A stretch of DNA of 64,000 bases from JABMQB01 sp963666575 (GCA_963666575.2 CAXXYG010000012.1:62001-126000), one strand, 5' to 3'; numbered from the stretch's first letter, positions 42,602 through 53,216 are shown. Made by a program: numbers and translations. Notes: generated from the sequence alone by a model not told the origin.

Positions 42602-44404
42602 TTAATAACCAGGATTATTAATTAATAAGTCGTTTTTGTTTATTTCGTCACGTTTGATAGGAAAGAAGTAGCATTTATCTTCCCAAATTCTTTCTTCAAA
42701 CACTTTAGGTTCATAAACAGGTTGTGTAGCAGTTGCTCCATTTTCCCATTTATATTTAACATCAATTTTCGTTGCATCGGCATTACCTACTTCACCAATA
42801 ACCCACCTTCTAACATCGAAGAACCGGTGTTCTTCGAATGCCAACTCAATGCGGCGTTCGTTACGGTAACGTGCTTTCAATGCATCTCCTGACTCAGTAA
42901 TGTCGGGCATTCCAGCACGTTTACGGAGCATATTGATGTATTTTCTGGCTTCAGCATCTTCGCCTAATTCAATGCAAGCTTCGGCATAATTTAAATATAC
43001 TTCGCCCAAGCGCATAAAACGCCATGGCACATCTTGCCTTGTAAATTGAGCATCGACAGTTTGGTCAATAAATTTACGCATGTAATAACCAGACCTTCCA
43101 CCATTCCAGTCTTCGATAGGGCCATTTCTTGTGTCTAATCCAAATCTTAAATCGGTAGGATCGGCAGAAAGTTCCCATGCACCTGTTTGGATAATTCCAA
43201 CAGGGTCTATGTTTGCAACATCAACAGGCCTTGGCCTCCATTTTGCGCCATCGTATAAAACTGAAGCATAAAACCGTGGGTCACGTTTTTGGCCATCAAA
43301 CAATCCGTAAGGGTCAGCTTTATGTTCTGGATTTTCCCAGCTAAAAGGTGTGCCATCGGCCATTTCGTAATCATCGACGATGTTACCCAATGGGCAATTG
43401 TTTCCCCAGTTATGGTATCCATTTGGCCCACTATGTAAACCTGGGTTAATATTACTCCAGCCTTCATCAGTTTTAGGGAGGAAAAAACGTACAAAAATAT
43501 CCTCTTCTTCACCTTTTGAAGTGAAGTAAGTAATTAAATTCTGTGTAGCTTCTTCAGGAGTAGCAGGATTGGGTTTATATAAACTGTAAGTACCCAGGTC
43601 GATTACTGCTTTGGCAGCAGCTTTAGCAGCTTGCCAACGGGCAGTCCTGTCGCCTCCTGTGTAACCAATTAATTCCTTATTCGAATAACTTGGGAATACA
43701 TCAGTATTGTGTAGGTCACTGGCTGCATATAAAAGCACCTTTGATTTTAAAGTTAATGCAGCTCCTTTGGTAGCATGGCCACCATCCGATTGAACATCGC
43801 CTAATAAACTAGCAGCAGCATCTAAATCAGCAACTATGTAATTAATACATTCTTCATATGTATTACGGGCTACAGTAAATTCATCAGCCAATCCGTAAGG
43901 TTCAGTGATGATTGGTACACCTCCGTACAACGAAGTGAGGTAGTAATAATAATATGCCCTCCAAAAATGGGCTTCGCCTGTCAATTTGTTTTTTAATTCA
44001 GCATCATCAAATTCAACATCATCAATTTTACTGAAGAAAATATTTGATGCCCTGATTGCTTTGTACATAGGGCCCCAAAGTCTTTGAATAGTTGCTTGTC
44101 CAAACCAGTCGGTTTCCCATCCCGGAATTTCATCGACAGTTATTAATGACCTATTAAAGTTACTCACTCCCCAATCGGGTGTAAAATGAGCTTCGTCAAC
44201 GTAACAAGCTTGTAAGTCTATATCAAAAGAAGATCCAATTTCCCTGTACATTTGGTTGACAAAGGTTGTAATCAACGCAGGGTCGCTCCAAACGTCAACT
44301 TCAGAGAATTCATCCAAAGGTTTTTTATCCAGAAAATCTTCTGAACATGAGGCCATTACTACAATAAGTAACAACAACCTGAAAATATTCTTTATATTTC
44401 TCAT
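42602..44404 (-). CDS. SusD/RagB-family outer-membrane glycan-binding lipoprotein
   Basis: 600 residues. Lipoprotein signal ending VVMASC, then SEDFLDKKPLDEFSEVDVW, the typical SusD start; helical TPR region with AHFWRAYYYYYLTSLYGGVP and the C-terminal RMGEVYLNYAEACIELGE...LRKRAGMP. It caps the SusC transporter on the cell surface and binds oligosaccharide. Start at ATG 44404 (a TTG is 9 bases upstream). The gap to susC is 12 bases. Confidence 0.96.
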   Translation of the reverse strand: MRNIKNIFRLLLLIVVMASCSEDFLDKKPLDEFSEVDVWSDPALITTFVNQMYREIGSSFDIDLQACYVDEAHFTPDWGVSNFNRSLITVDEIPGWETDWFGQATIQRLWGPMYKAIRASNIFFSKIDDVEFDDAELKNKLTGEAHFWRAYYYYYLTSLYGGVPIITEPYGLADEFTVARNTYEECINYIVADLDAAASLLGDVQSDGGHATKGAALTLKSKVLLYAASDLHNTDVFPSYSNKELIGYTGGDRTARWQAAKAAAKAVIDLGTYSLYKPNPATPEEATQNLITYFTSKGEEEDIFVRFFLPKTDEGWSNINPGLHSGPNGYHNWGNNCPLGNIVDDYEMADGTPFSWENPEHKADPYGLFDGQKRDPRFYASVLYDGAKWRPRPVDVANIDPVGIIQTGAWELSADPTDLRFGLDTRNGPIEDWNGGRSGYYMRKFIDQTVDAQFTRQDVPWRFMRLGEVYLNYAEACIELGEDAEARKYINMLRKRAGMPDITESGDALKARYRNERRIELAFEEHRFFDVRRWVIGEVGNADATKIDVKYKWENGATATQPVYEPKVFEERIWEDKCYFFPIKRDEINKNDLLINNPGY

Positions 44405-44416
44405 TTCTGTCAATTT

Positions 44417-47400
44417 TTAAAAGGTTAAAGTTACACCAGCGTTAACTGTCCTGTTTTGCGGATAATTGGTTCCCGCATTATTATCAGTTTCAGGATCATA
44501 TACCTTAAACTTATCAATAATAGCCAGGTTGGTACCATTGAGGTATAATCTGAGCGCATCAACGCCAATTTTGTTACATATGGCAGGAGTAAAATTGTAA
44601 CCTAACTCCAGGTTTTTTAACCTAATGTAGTCAGTACTTCTTAAGAAGAATGTATTTCCATTGTTTGCCCAATATTCTTCATCCCTGTTCCATGTGCGTG
44701 GAGTTGTTCCATCAGTATTATCAGGAGTCCAACGGTCTTCGGCATAAAAATTCAGGAAGTTACCAATTTCACCCGATTCAGTATCAACATACTGAACAGC
44801 TCCGGCGGCTCCTTGAAATAATACCATTAAGTCAAATTGTTTGTAATTTAAATTAATATTGAGGCCACCCTGGAATCTAGGAATATTATTTTTCTCATTT
44901 CTAACCCTATCAAGTCCATCGATTACACCATCGTCATTCACATCTTCGAAAATAACATCTCCCGGGCGAGCTCCTGACCAATGCGGATATGCATCAACTG
45001 CTGCTTGATCGGCAAAAATGCCAAGTGATTGATAATATAAACTTCCATTAGAATTATTTGGGTCAGACGGCATTGGTTTTCCTGTTGATTGCTGATAGTC
45101 AGGAATACCAGGAGTTTCATCCCAATATTGGATTTTATTTTTTTGGTATCCACCGTTTACAGAGACAGAATAATTTAGGTCACCAATTTTATCACGGTAA
45201 GTAAATAAAAATTCAAAACCTTTATTTACAACTTCGCCAATGTTTTCGCGAGGGAGCGATAATCCTGTTGATGAAGGTACTGATGCATTTCTGTACCATA
45301 AAATATCGGTTCTTAAATTGTGGAAGTAATCGGCCTCGAAATATAATTTACCATCCAACATTGATCCATCGATACCAATATTTTTTTGTGTAGCAACTTC
45401 CCAGGTAACATTAGGATTGGGAATTCGGCTTTCACTTAAAATTTTGCTTTCATTTGTTTCATCGAAAATATACGTGTAGTTGTCGGAATTAAATGCGTAC
45501 GACGACATAAACTGGTAAGGATCGATTCTGTCGTTACCTGTTTGTCCCCATGAAGCACGTAATTTAAAGTTTTCGATAAATGATAGATTTTCTTTCCAGA
45601 AATTTTCTTCAGAAATACGCCATCCTAAAGAAACACCAGGGAAAAAACCAAAACGGCTATCGGCAGGGAATATGTACGAACCATCATAGCGCCATACAAA
45701 TTCGGCCAGGTATTTTTCTTTTAACTGGTAATTAACACGTCCAAAATAATTTAAACGGGCATTGTCGGCAGCTGAACCTGAATTATCTTTCTCAAGGTCA
45801 CTTCCGGCAAATAATTGGTCAACTTGTTCAGTTACAAAGTATCTGCGATAAGCCCAGAAATCCATTTCTTCGCCTTTAAAGCTTTCAATACCAACCAATA
45901 CTTTCAGATTATGGTCTTCGCCAAACTTACGTTCGTAGTTTAATAATCCGTTTAAGGTAATATTTTGTTTGTCTTCCATTTCTTGCCTTAAGCGAGGGTC
46001 AGCAAAACCTCTTTTCCCTTTAATAAGGGCAGCGGTTCCATCATCATTATAGGTTTCAAAATCCCATGAATACAGGTACCATCCTTTTTGGAATAATTTC
46101 CGGTTCCTGAATCGTTTATCAATTGATGCATTGGCAGTTAATGATAATCCTTCTACCCAGGGAATTTTAATATTCAGTTTCATGTTGCTGTCAAAAACAT
46201 ACTGAATGTCTTTGTCATAACCAGTTTGGTCGGTTACAATTACAACAGGATTGTCTCCATACTCAATATCCGGGCCTGGAGTTCCATCGGGCCAATAAGC
46301 CGGCAGGTTTGGTTTTCCACGCATTAACATCCTGAAGATATCCCCAGCACCACGTGTTGGAAAGTTCCTGTTTTCCTGACGTCCTGAGATATCAATGGCA
46401 AAATTGATGTTTTTACTAATTTGACCATCAAGGTTGCTCCTAAAGTCATATTGTGAAAAATTTGTAGCACTGTTTTTATAAATACCATCTTGGTAGTTGG
46501 CACCTAATGAAACATAATACCTCATAGCTTTTGTTCCACCCGAAATAGAAACGTTACCATATTGTTGTGGTGTCCATGTTTTAAATGTTTCACCATACCA
46601 GTCTGTATTTGGGTGCGTCCATGGTTCTGAACCATCGCGGTATTTTTGAATATCTTCTGGTGAATATTTTGCATCACGATCGCGATACAAATTAATTTCA
46701 TTTATCATTTCGGCATACGTACCTGCATCGGTCACATCAGGAATACGAGTTGGCTGGTTAGCACCCTGGTTTAAATTAACTGTAATAGTTGGTTTTCCTT
46801 CTTTACCACGTTTTGTGGTTATGAGGATTACGCCGTTTGCAGCCTGAGCACCATAAATTGCGGCAGAAGCATCTTTCAGAACTGAAATACTTTCGATATC
46901 AGCAGGGTCAATCCTATTCATACTACGGCCAGTAATACCATCAACAACAACCAAAGGTTCGCTGTTATTTAATGTATTTGATCCGCGGATTAAAAGGTCG
47001 GAACCATCGTATCCGGGTTCTCCTGAACGGTTAACTGCTACTAAACCAGGTAAACGCCCAACAAGGTTATTTGATACGTTAAGGGCAGGTGATTTTTTTA
47101 GATCTTCACCTTTTACGGCTGTAACCGATCCGGTAACTGTTGCTTTTTTCTGAACACCATAACCAATGGCAACCACTTCTTCTAAACCAATTGATTCGGC
47201 TTTCATAACAACATTAAATGTTGTTTGGTTACCAATTTCAACTCTTTGTTGAATCATACCAATAAATGAGAAAATAAGAGCCTGAGCATCTTCACCGACT
47301 CCAAGGGTAAATTTTCCATCAATATCGGTAGGAATACCATTCGTGGTTCCTTCAACAACAACTGAAACACCAATTAGAGGCTCACCATTTTCGTCGGTTA

Positions 47401-47833
47401 CAGTACCTGAAAGTGATTTTTGTTGTTGGCTAACAGTTGGAGAAATAACTTCAGTAATTTTACTTCCTTCAGTAGGAAAAACAATTACCTGACGGTCGAC
47501 TACGCGGTAAGCCAGGTCAAATTGGGGTAATAATTCATTCAGGATTTCTTCAACAGGAGCTCCGTATTTGTCCAAAGAAACTTGTTGATCGTCATTTACA
47601 ATGTTGTTGTTGTAAATAAACTTAAATTCGCTTTGGTTCGAAATTGAACGAAATACTTCTTTCAAGCTAACCTTTTTCATATTCAGGTCAAAACTGACCG
47701 ATTCTGAATAAGTTTTCGCTTGAACGTTAATCGCAAGCGCCAAAATGAGAATAAGTGTCAAACTCACAAAATGGCGAATGGTTGATAGGCTCTTCCAATT
47801 AAGAAAAAACTTTTCATTTACGTTTTTTTCCAT
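44417..47833 (-). CDS. SusC/RagA TonB-dependent transporter with N-terminal signalling domain
   Basis: 1138 residues. Signal peptide to about residue 39; STN domain (about 45-125: LKEVFRSISNQSEFKFIYNN ... LLPQFDLAYRV); carboxypeptidase-D-like domain (SGTVTDENGEPLIGVSV); TonB-box-like segment and plug (EEVVAIGYGVQKKATVTGSV, GRLPGLVAVNRSGEPGYDG, VLKDASAAIYGAQAANGVIL); then the 22-strand barrel. The STN domain shows that the receptor signals through FecR to the ECF sigma factor encoded just upstream. Confidence 0.97.
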   Translation of the reverse strand: MEKNVNEKFFLNWKSLSTIRHFVSLTLILILALAINVQAKTYSESVSFDLNMKKVSLKEVFRSISNQSEFKFIYNNNIVNDDQQVSLDKYGAPVEEILNELLPQFDLAYRVVDRQVIVFPTEGSKITEVISPTVSQQQKSLSGTVTDENGEPLIGVSVVVEGTTNGIPTDIDGKFTLGVGEDAQALIFSFIGMIQQRVEIGNQTTFNVVMKAESIGLEEVVAIGYGVQKKATVTGSVTAVKGEDLKKSPALNVSNNLVGRLPGLVAVNRSGEPGYDGSDLLIRGSNTLNNSEPLVVVDGITGRSMNRIDPADIESISVLKDASAAIYGAQAANGVILITTKRGKEGKPTITVNLNQGANQPTRIPDVTDAGTYAEMINEINLYRDRDAKYSPEDIQKYRDGSEPWTHPNTDWYGETFKTWTPQQYGNVSISGGTKAMRYYVSLGANYQDGIYKNSATNFSQYDFRSNLDGQISKNINFAIDISGRQENRNFPTRGAGDIFRMLMRGKPNLPAYWPDGTPGPDIEYGDNPVVIVTDQTGYDKDIQYVFDSNMKLNIKIPWVEGLSLTANASIDKRFRNRKLFQKGWYLYSWDFETYNDDGTAALIKGKRGFADPRLRQEMEDKQNITLNGLLNYERKFGEDHNLKVLVGIESFKGEEMDFWAYRRYFVTEQVDQLFAGSDLEKDNSGSAADNARLNYFGRVNYQLKEKYLAEFVWRYDGSYIFPADSRFGFFPGVSLGWRISEENFWKENLSFIENFKLRASWGQTGNDRIDPYQFMSSYAFNSDNYTYIFDETNESKILSESRIPNPNVTWEVATQKNIGIDGSMLDGKLYFEADYFHNLRTDILWYRNASVPSSTGLSLPRENIGEVVNKGFEFLFTYRDKIGDLNYSVSVNGGYQKNKIQYWDETPGIPDYQQSTGKPMPSDPNNSNGSLYYQSLGIFADQAAVDAYPHWSGARPGDVIFEDVNDDGVIDGLDRVRNEKNNIPRFQGGLNINLNYKQFDLMVLFQGAAGAVQYVDTESGEIGNFLNFYAEDRWTPDNTDGTTPRTWNRDEEYWANNGNTFFLRSTDYIRLKNLELGYNFTPAICNKIGVDALRLYLNGTNLAIIDKFKVYDPETDNNAGTNYPQNRTVNAGVTLTF

Positions 47834-47864
47834 AAATTTGTAGTTTAGTTTTTAATTTAACAAT

Positions 47865-47908
47865 AAAACTAGTTTTGAAGGTGTTAGTTTAGTCGGACTG
47901 CACCTTCA
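47865..47908 (-). promoter_or_regulatory. Hairpin in the susC leader
   Basis: TGAAGGTG (47876-47883) pairs with CACCTTCA (47901-47908) around a 17-base loop; a 12-base palindrome AAAACTAGTTTT (47865-47876) adjoins it on the susC side. It lies 32-75 bases before the susC start, where it could act in the mRNA leader or at the operator. No T-run typical of a terminator. Confidence 0.45.
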
Positions 47909-47970
47909 TTTTTTATTCAATTGGTTTAGGTATTACTGTTTATTTTGTCGTATTTAGTTTTTAATGTTTA

Positions 47971-48960
47971 TCAACTGCGTTTTACAATAAATATCCCATC
48001 TTCGGTTTCGTAATATGAAAATGGCTGAGTTTCTTTAACGGCACCAATTAACAGGTCTAAAATCTGCGTAAGCGATTCCGTTTCAAAGTTGGCTGTAAAT
48101 CTTAAATTGGCAGCTTCCTTATTCGAAAGCATTATTTTTGTTTCAAATTTTCTTTCTAGTTTTCGGCTTATGCTGGCCAGGTCTTCGTTGTAAAATCTTA
48201 ACACCCCATCGCGCCAGATAGCAGGGGTTGAAAATTCATTTTTTGAAATTTGTATTTCGCCATTATCGTTATCTAACCTTGCTTCGTAACCGGCGCTTAG
48301 TAAAGCATTTTCATTGGAGCCATTCATTGATTCAATCATAACACTTCCTTCATATAACGACGTTATTTGTTCGGGTTCATTATAATAAGCGTTAATGTTA
48401 AAATGTGTTCCAAGTACACGGGTTTTCATTTTAAATGTATTTACTATAAAAGGTAATTCTTCATTTTTTGCTACTTCGAAATACCCTTCGCCTACTAAAA
48501 TAACTTCCCTTTTATCACCTTTAAAAGGTTCTGAAGCAATCAATATGGATGAAGAGTTTAACCATACTTTTGTTCCATCGGTTAAATGAATTTCTCTTAC
48601 ATCACCATTTTCACAAACATATTCGTTGAGGATAATCTCGTCGGAGGGTTTTATTATATGGTAAGTTGAATATCCAACAGATAAAATCAGTAATAGTGTT
48701 GCTGCAACTTTTAATAAAAAAGAAAACTTAATTCTTTTCTTTTCAATTGTATAACCTAATTTTTTTTCTGTTTTTTCAATGATGTTGTGTTTTTTGACAA
48801 CAGGAGGGAAAGTTTTCCAGAATGAGCTCAGAATAGTGTATTTTTTTCTGAATTCTGCGTTTAGCATTAATTCTTCTTTCAAAGCAAGTTTTTCCTCATT
48901 CGAAGCCGAGGAAGTCAAGTCTTTGGTAATCAGTTCGTATATGTTATTATTATCCTTCAT
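47971..48960 (-). CDS. FecR-family anti-sigma factor
   Basis: 329 residues. Cytoplasmic anti-sigma region (1 to about 78), one transmembrane helix (about 80-100), periplasmic FecR domain (IHLTDGTKVWLNSSSILI, EVILVGEGYFEVAKNEELPF, VLGTHFNINAY) and a C-terminal STN-like domain (about 265-329). It holds the ECF sigma factor inactive until SusC signals substrate. Located between sigma gene and susC, as usual. Confidence 0.95.
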   Translation of the reverse strand: MKDNNNIYELITKDLTSSASNEEKLALKEELMLNAEFRKKYTILSSFWKTFPPVVKKHNIIEKTEKKLGYTIEKKRIKFSFLLKVAATLLLILSVGYSTYHIIKPSDEIILNEYVCENGDVREIHLTDGTKVWLNSSSILIASEPFKGDKREVILVGEGYFEVAKNEELPFIVNTFKMKTRVLGTHFNINAYYNEPEQITSLYEGSVMIESMNGSNENALLSAGYEARLDNDNGEIQISKNEFSTPAIWRDGVLRFYNEDLASISRKLERKFETKIMLSNKEAANLRFTANFETESLTQILDLLIGAVKETQPFSYYETEDGIFIVKRS

Positions 48961-49077
48961 TGTAAAAAATCACTGTAGTTAAAGACGTTGGTTTTAATAT
49001 AAGTACCTAAAAAAATACCTGTTTTTTTTAAAAATTATTTAATGTTCAAAAGGGCAGGCAATTAATTTATGTGAGTT

Positions 49078-49635
49078 TTATTTGTTTTTCGATTTTTTTT
49101 TAATTCCAAGTGTGTCACTTATTTTATGAATGGCTGTGACAATATGGTTATTAACTGTTTTTTCAGAAATATTCATCACTTCGGCTATCTCTTTATAACG
49201 CATGCCATTTATTTTTGCCAAAGAAAATGCCATTTGACATTTTGGTGGCAATTGCTCAATAGCTGAATAAACTCTTTTAAGCATTTCCTTATCTATCGTT
49301 TTATCGTCAATATTATGTACAAGTGGAAAATGAAATTCAGGGATATCATCGAAAGAGATGATGGTTATTTTTTTATTTTTCCGGAGGTATGAAAGGCAAT
49401 TGTTTTTAACAGCAATGTACAGATATGATTTTAGGTTTTTTATTTGCTCAAGGGCTGAGCGTTTTTTCCAGATTTTGACAAATACATCACTAACTATCTC
49501 TTCAGCAACTTCTCTGCTTTTTACAAATCCCATGGCAAAAATAAACAGGTCATCGGAAATGTATTCCATTAATTGCCTGAATTTTTTTTGATCACCAATA
49601 GAGATAAGCGTTATAGTTCTCTGGTCGTTAATCAT
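49078..49635 (-). CDS. ECF RNA polymerase sigma factor
   Basis: 185 residues with region 2 (FRQLMEYISDDLFIFAMGFV, AEEIVSDVFVKIWKKR) and region 4 (AIEQLPPKCQMAFSLAKING, MRYKEIAEVMNISEKTVNNH). It should direct RNA polymerase to the susC promoter when freed from FecR. First gene of the locus. The 253 bases upstream (49636-49888) hold no gene. Confidence 0.95.
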   Translation of the reverse strand: MINDQRTITLISIGDQKKFRQLMEYISDDLFIFAMGFVKSREVAEEIVSDVFVKIWKKRSALEQIKNLKSYLYIAVKNNCLSYLRKNKKITIISFDDIPEFHFPLVHNIDDKTIDKEMLKRVYSAIEQLPPKCQMAFSLAKINGMRYKEIAEVMNISEKTVNNHIVTAIHKISDTLGIKKKSKNK

Positions 49636-49888
49636 CCAAAGTTAGTTAAGTGAAGTTTAGTTAAGTGAATTTATAACTTTCAAATTATAAAATCACGTTT
49701 CGAAAATAGTATATTTTGTAAAATTACAATGCTAATTAAACGACATTTTTAGGTGAATCCTAATTAAATATATTATTATTTGTATTTTGTACACTTAATA
49801 TTAGATTGTTACATATTTTTTAATTTGCAATAATTTATAATGACAAAATTTTCAAAGAATTAATTTTTGTTTATTGATAAGCAACCAA

Positions 49889-50443
49889 TTATAATCCTAA
49901 TAATGCGTCGATATTTTTCATTGCATTTAATGATAATCCAGCAAATTCGTTGAGCGAAATACCAATTTTTTCGCATTCGAGTATGTTTTCTCGTTTTACA
50001 GAGGCAGCAAATGCTTTTTGTTTCATTCGTTTAGTGATGGATTTGATTTTTACGCTGGCAATTTTTTTATCGGGGTAGACTAATGCTGTGGCAATGATTA
50101 GTCCTGTAATAGTTTCGCCAGCTGCAAGGGCATGTTGAAATATTTCAGTGCGTTCTTTTCCGGTCGCAACCTCATTGTGCATTACAATGGCATCCAGGGC
50201 TTCATCTGAAATTTTTCCTTTTAATAATTTTTCGGAATAGGGTCCATGTGTTAGTGGATTGGCATTGGTAATCTCCACATCAATGTCGTGTAATAAACCG
50301 GCAATTCCCCATTCGTTTTCGTCTTTGTTGAGTTTAATGGCTAGTGCTTTTAATACGGCCTCTGAAGCAAATGAATGTTTTAACATGTTCTCTGATTTGA
50401 CATGTTCTTTTAATAATGAAATAGCTTCATCGCGGGTAATCAT
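49889..50443 (-). CDS. HD-domain hydrolase
   Basis: 184 residues. Metal-binding His at H23, and H52-D53 in GLLHDIDVEI; a second conserved stretch THGPYSEKLL follows. It resembles the small HDIG-type hydrolases annotated as phosphohydrolases. At the last metal position (near residue 110, LAAGETITGLI) Glu stands where Asp is usual, as far as I can align by eye. Divergent from the CYTH gene with a 63-base gap. Confidence 0.85.
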   Translation of the reverse strand: MITRDEAISLLKEHVKSENMLKHSFASEAVLKALAIKLNKDENEWGIAGLLHDIDVEITNANPLTHGPYSEKLLKGKISDEALDAIVMHNEVATGKERTEIFQHALAAGETITGLIIATALVYPDKKIASVKIKSITKRMKQKAFAASVKRENILECEKIGISLNEFAGLSLNAMKNIDALLGL

Positions 50444-50506
50444 TGTTTTTTGTTTAATAGATTAATACCTAAAGTTAATTATTTTTGTAAAAGATATGAT
50501 AAAAAA

Positions 50507-50971
50507 ATGGCTGTAGAAATTGAACGTAAGTATTTGGTTGTTTCTGAAAAATGGAGGCCTCAGGGCAAAAAAGAGTTATTAAAACAGGGTTATTTATCTC
50601 TTCATCCCGAGCGGATTGTGAGGATTAGAGTTAAGGAAGGGAATGCTTTTTTGACAATAAAAAGTAAACTTTCCGGATTTTCCCGGTCTGAATTTGAATA
50701 TCCTGTCCCTAAAGCCGATGCAGAAAAAATTTTACAAAATTGCGATGGGACTATTATTTCAAAATTCCGGTATACTTTTTTTTCAGAAGGGCATGTATGG
50801 GAAGTCGATGAATTTTTAGGTAAAAACAATGGATTACTTCTAGCTGAAGTTGAACTAAAGTCGGAGGATGAAAAAATAATTTTACCTGATTGGATTGGGA
50901 AAGAAGTTACTTTTGATCCAAAATATTACAATGCATCGTTGGCAACTCATCCATTTGAAGATTGGGAATAG
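50507..50971 (+). CDS. CYTH domain protein (triphosphate tunnel metalloenzyme)
   Basis: 154 residues, starting MAVEIERKYLV, the ExExK signature of CYTH enzymes at residues 4-8. Alternating charged strands (RIVRIRVKEGNAFLTIKSK, EFEYPVPKADAEKIL, WEVDEFLGKNNGLLLAEVEL) fit the eight-stranded tunnel. Likely tripolyphosphatase or a related triphosphate hydrolase. Start at ATG 50507; the in-frame codons upstream to 50450 look non-coding. Confidence 0.92.
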   Translation: MAVEIERKYLVVSEKWRPQGKKELLKQGYLSLHPERIVRIRVKEGNAFLTIKSKLSGFSRSEFEYPVPKADAEKILQNCDGTIISKFRYTFFSEGHVWEVDEFLGKNNGLLLAEVELKSEDEKIILPDWIGKEVTFDPKYYNASLATHPFEDWE

Positions 50972-51080
50972 TACATTAAATTTTAGGAGTTAAATAAAGG
51001 TTTGGTAAAGTTTTTGATAGTTGGTAATACCATTAATTTTAATTTTGCGTTTGATCACAAATAACACAACCAACTACTGT

Positions 51081-53084
51081 ATGAGAGTACTTCTGATCCT
51101 GATATTTATTACCTATATATTATTCCCAGTTTCTGCGAATGAAATTCCCAAAAAAGATAAAAAGAAAAAACCTGCAGTTGCTGTTATTCATTCAAATCTT
51201 GAATTTTTAAACAAGTATTTTATTAAAAATGAAACCTGGCATACCTTAAATACAGGAATGGGGAAAAGTGTAATCGACCTGGTTCATTTTATCGAAAGCC
51301 AGCCTCTAGATTCAGCTATTAAAGTAATTAAGGAGTATGAGCAAAAAACAGGTGCAAATTATATCACACGATTGCCCGAAAATGTTGATGATACATTAAA
51401 TATTGAAGGTTATTATACAGCCGTGCAGCTTCAAATAAAACTTGATGAAATCAGAGACAGAGTTACTTCTGAATATAAAAATAAGGAAGTAACTGTGCCA
51501 TATGCTGTCCTTTCAGGAATTGAATCGAAAGCAGGAATTGTACTTGCTGAAAACGGCATGGTGCTTTTTACCGATTCAGTATATACAATGCCCGATAGCT
51601 TAAAATTCCTCGATGCCATTCCCGATTCAATGGTTCAAACCGCCCAGGATTTTCAACGTATTTTAAAATTGGATAGTATCAGAGATGATTTTGTGGAAAA
51701 TAAACGGTTGGCTTATAATGATTCAATAGTAGAAAATTACCGCGACTCTGTGATATTGGCTTATAAAAAAGAAATTGTTCAGAATGCAATTAAATTGCAA
51801 CAAAAACAGATTGAAGATTCGGTGAAGATTAACAATTATGAGTTGGTAAAAACTTATAATGAGCAAGTTATTCGAGAAATAAATGATTCCATTTCGGTGG
51901 TTTTGAGTTCGTTGGTTGATTATGCCAATAGCATTGATAGTACACAAATTAATTTGTTAAATATAAATAATCAATCATCGGAACTAACTTTAAACAACGA
52001 TGGGGGATATTATACAAGAGTTTGGTTAAAAAATGAGCAAAATGATTCGATGAGTGTCCTTATTCAAAGTGTAAATAATAAGAGTTTGCGCATGCTGATT
52101 GATGATGATGTTCGATTTTCCCGGAATGGGCAACAAGATAAAAAGGAATTTGATTTTTCGATGTTTGGGCCAAGAGTAAATCTCGACAAAATTGGGAAAC
52201 GCTATAAACTGGAAACTCCCTGGATTATTGGAGGGGATGGAAATCTGGGATTTACACAAACTTATGTGGAGAATTGGAAAAAAGGGGGTAAAAGTTCCTT
52301 GTCGATGCTTATGGTATTAAAAGGTTTTGCCAATTACTCATACGATAAAATAAAATGGGAAAACAGTGCTGAAATCAGAAATGGGTGGATAAAACCCGGG
52401 GGTGAAAAAGTTCAAAAAAACGATGACAAATTTGAAATAACTTCGCGGATAGGCGTGAGTGCTTTTAAAAAATGGTACTACAGCGCTGAAATAGATTATG
52501 AAACACAATTTTTTCGCGGTTATAAATATCCAAAAGAAGCTGATGCAAAACCAATTTCTGCATTTCTTTCTCCTTCTAAAACGTTGTTTAAATTGGGGTT
52601 AGATTATAAACCAAATAAAAACTTTTCGCTTTTTCTTTCACCATTTACATCAAAAACTGTATTTGTTCGGGATACATTAAATGTCGATCAAACAAATTTT
52701 GGAGTTGAAAGTGGGCGCCGAAGTTTTTGGGAACCTGGTTTAAATGCCGATTTAAAATATAAAAAGGAAATTATGACCGGGTATACCTATGAAACAAAAT
52801 TTAAGATGTTTATTAATTATACCGAACCGTTTAAAAAATTTGATATTAATTGGGAGAATCAAATAACAATGCAATTAACCGATCATATCAATATGCGTTT
52901 GATGTTGTATTTATTGTACGACGACAATGTTTTATTTACCGTTAAAGATTCGGAAGGCAATGCAAAACTTGATGAGAATAACAAAGAAATCAAAAAACCA
53001 AAATTGCAGTTCAAAGAACTAATTACTCTGGGTTTTACTTATAAGATAAATAAAAAGGTTTACCGTACACGGAAATTGGATTAG
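51081..53084 (+). CDS. DUF3078 outer-membrane protein with long N-terminal region
   Basis: 667 residues with signal peptide (MRVLLILIFITYILFPVSANE). Residues 25 to about 390 are a charged, partly coiled region rich in repeated D-S-I/V dipeptides. The C-terminal 280 residues are DUF3078: GFTQTYVENWKKGGKSSLS, KWENSAEIRNGW, SPSKTLFKLGLDYKPN, EPFKKFDINWENQITMQL, and a Y-rich final strand ending near the C-terminus, as in outer-membrane barrels. DUF3078 proteins usually lack so long an N-terminal part. Start at ATG 51081, where the signal peptide begins. Function unknown. Confidence 0.87.
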   Translation: MRVLLILIFITYILFPVSANEIPKKDKKKKPAVAVIHSNLEFLNKYFIKNETWHTLNTGMGKSVIDLVHFIESQPLDSAIKVIKEYEQKTGANYITRLPENVDDTLNIEGYYTAVQLQIKLDEIRDRVTSEYKNKEVTVPYAVLSGIESKAGIVLAENGMVLFTDSVYTMPDSLKFLDAIPDSMVQTAQDFQRILKLDSIRDDFVENKRLAYNDSIVENYRDSVILAYKKEIVQNAIKLQQKQIEDSVKINNYELVKTYNEQVIREINDSISVVLSSLVDYANSIDSTQINLLNINNQSSELTLNNDGGYYTRVWLKNEQNDSMSVLIQSVNNKSLRMLIDDDVRFSRNGQQDKKEFDFSMFGPRVNLDKIGKRYKLETPWIIGGDGNLGFTQTYVENWKKGGKSSLSMLMVLKGFANYSYDKIKWENSAEIRNGWIKPGGEKVQKNDDKFEITSRIGVSAFKKWYYSAEIDYETQFFRGYKYPKEADAKPISAFLSPSKTLFKLGLDYKPNKNFSLFLSPFTSKTVFVRDTLNVDQTNFGVESGRRSFWEPGLNADLKYKKEIMTGYTYETKFKMFINYTEPFKKFDINWENQITMQLTDHINMRLMLYLLYDDNVLFTVKDSEGNAKLDENNKEIKKPKLQFKELITLGFTYKINKKVYRTRKLD

Positions 53085-53216
53085 GTATTTAATAATACTC
53101 ACTACTACGAGTAGAGTAAAATACTAATATATAGCGCATTATATTTTTGGTGTAGCCTTTAATTTTATTCTTTTCAAAAAAAACTAACTTTGGTAAACAT
53201 TCTGAAAAAATCAACC

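Noticed and set aside
53085..53216. Hairpin around tactcactactacgagtagagta near 53095
   Set aside because: Pairing is short and interrupted; it is not convincing as terminator or repeat.
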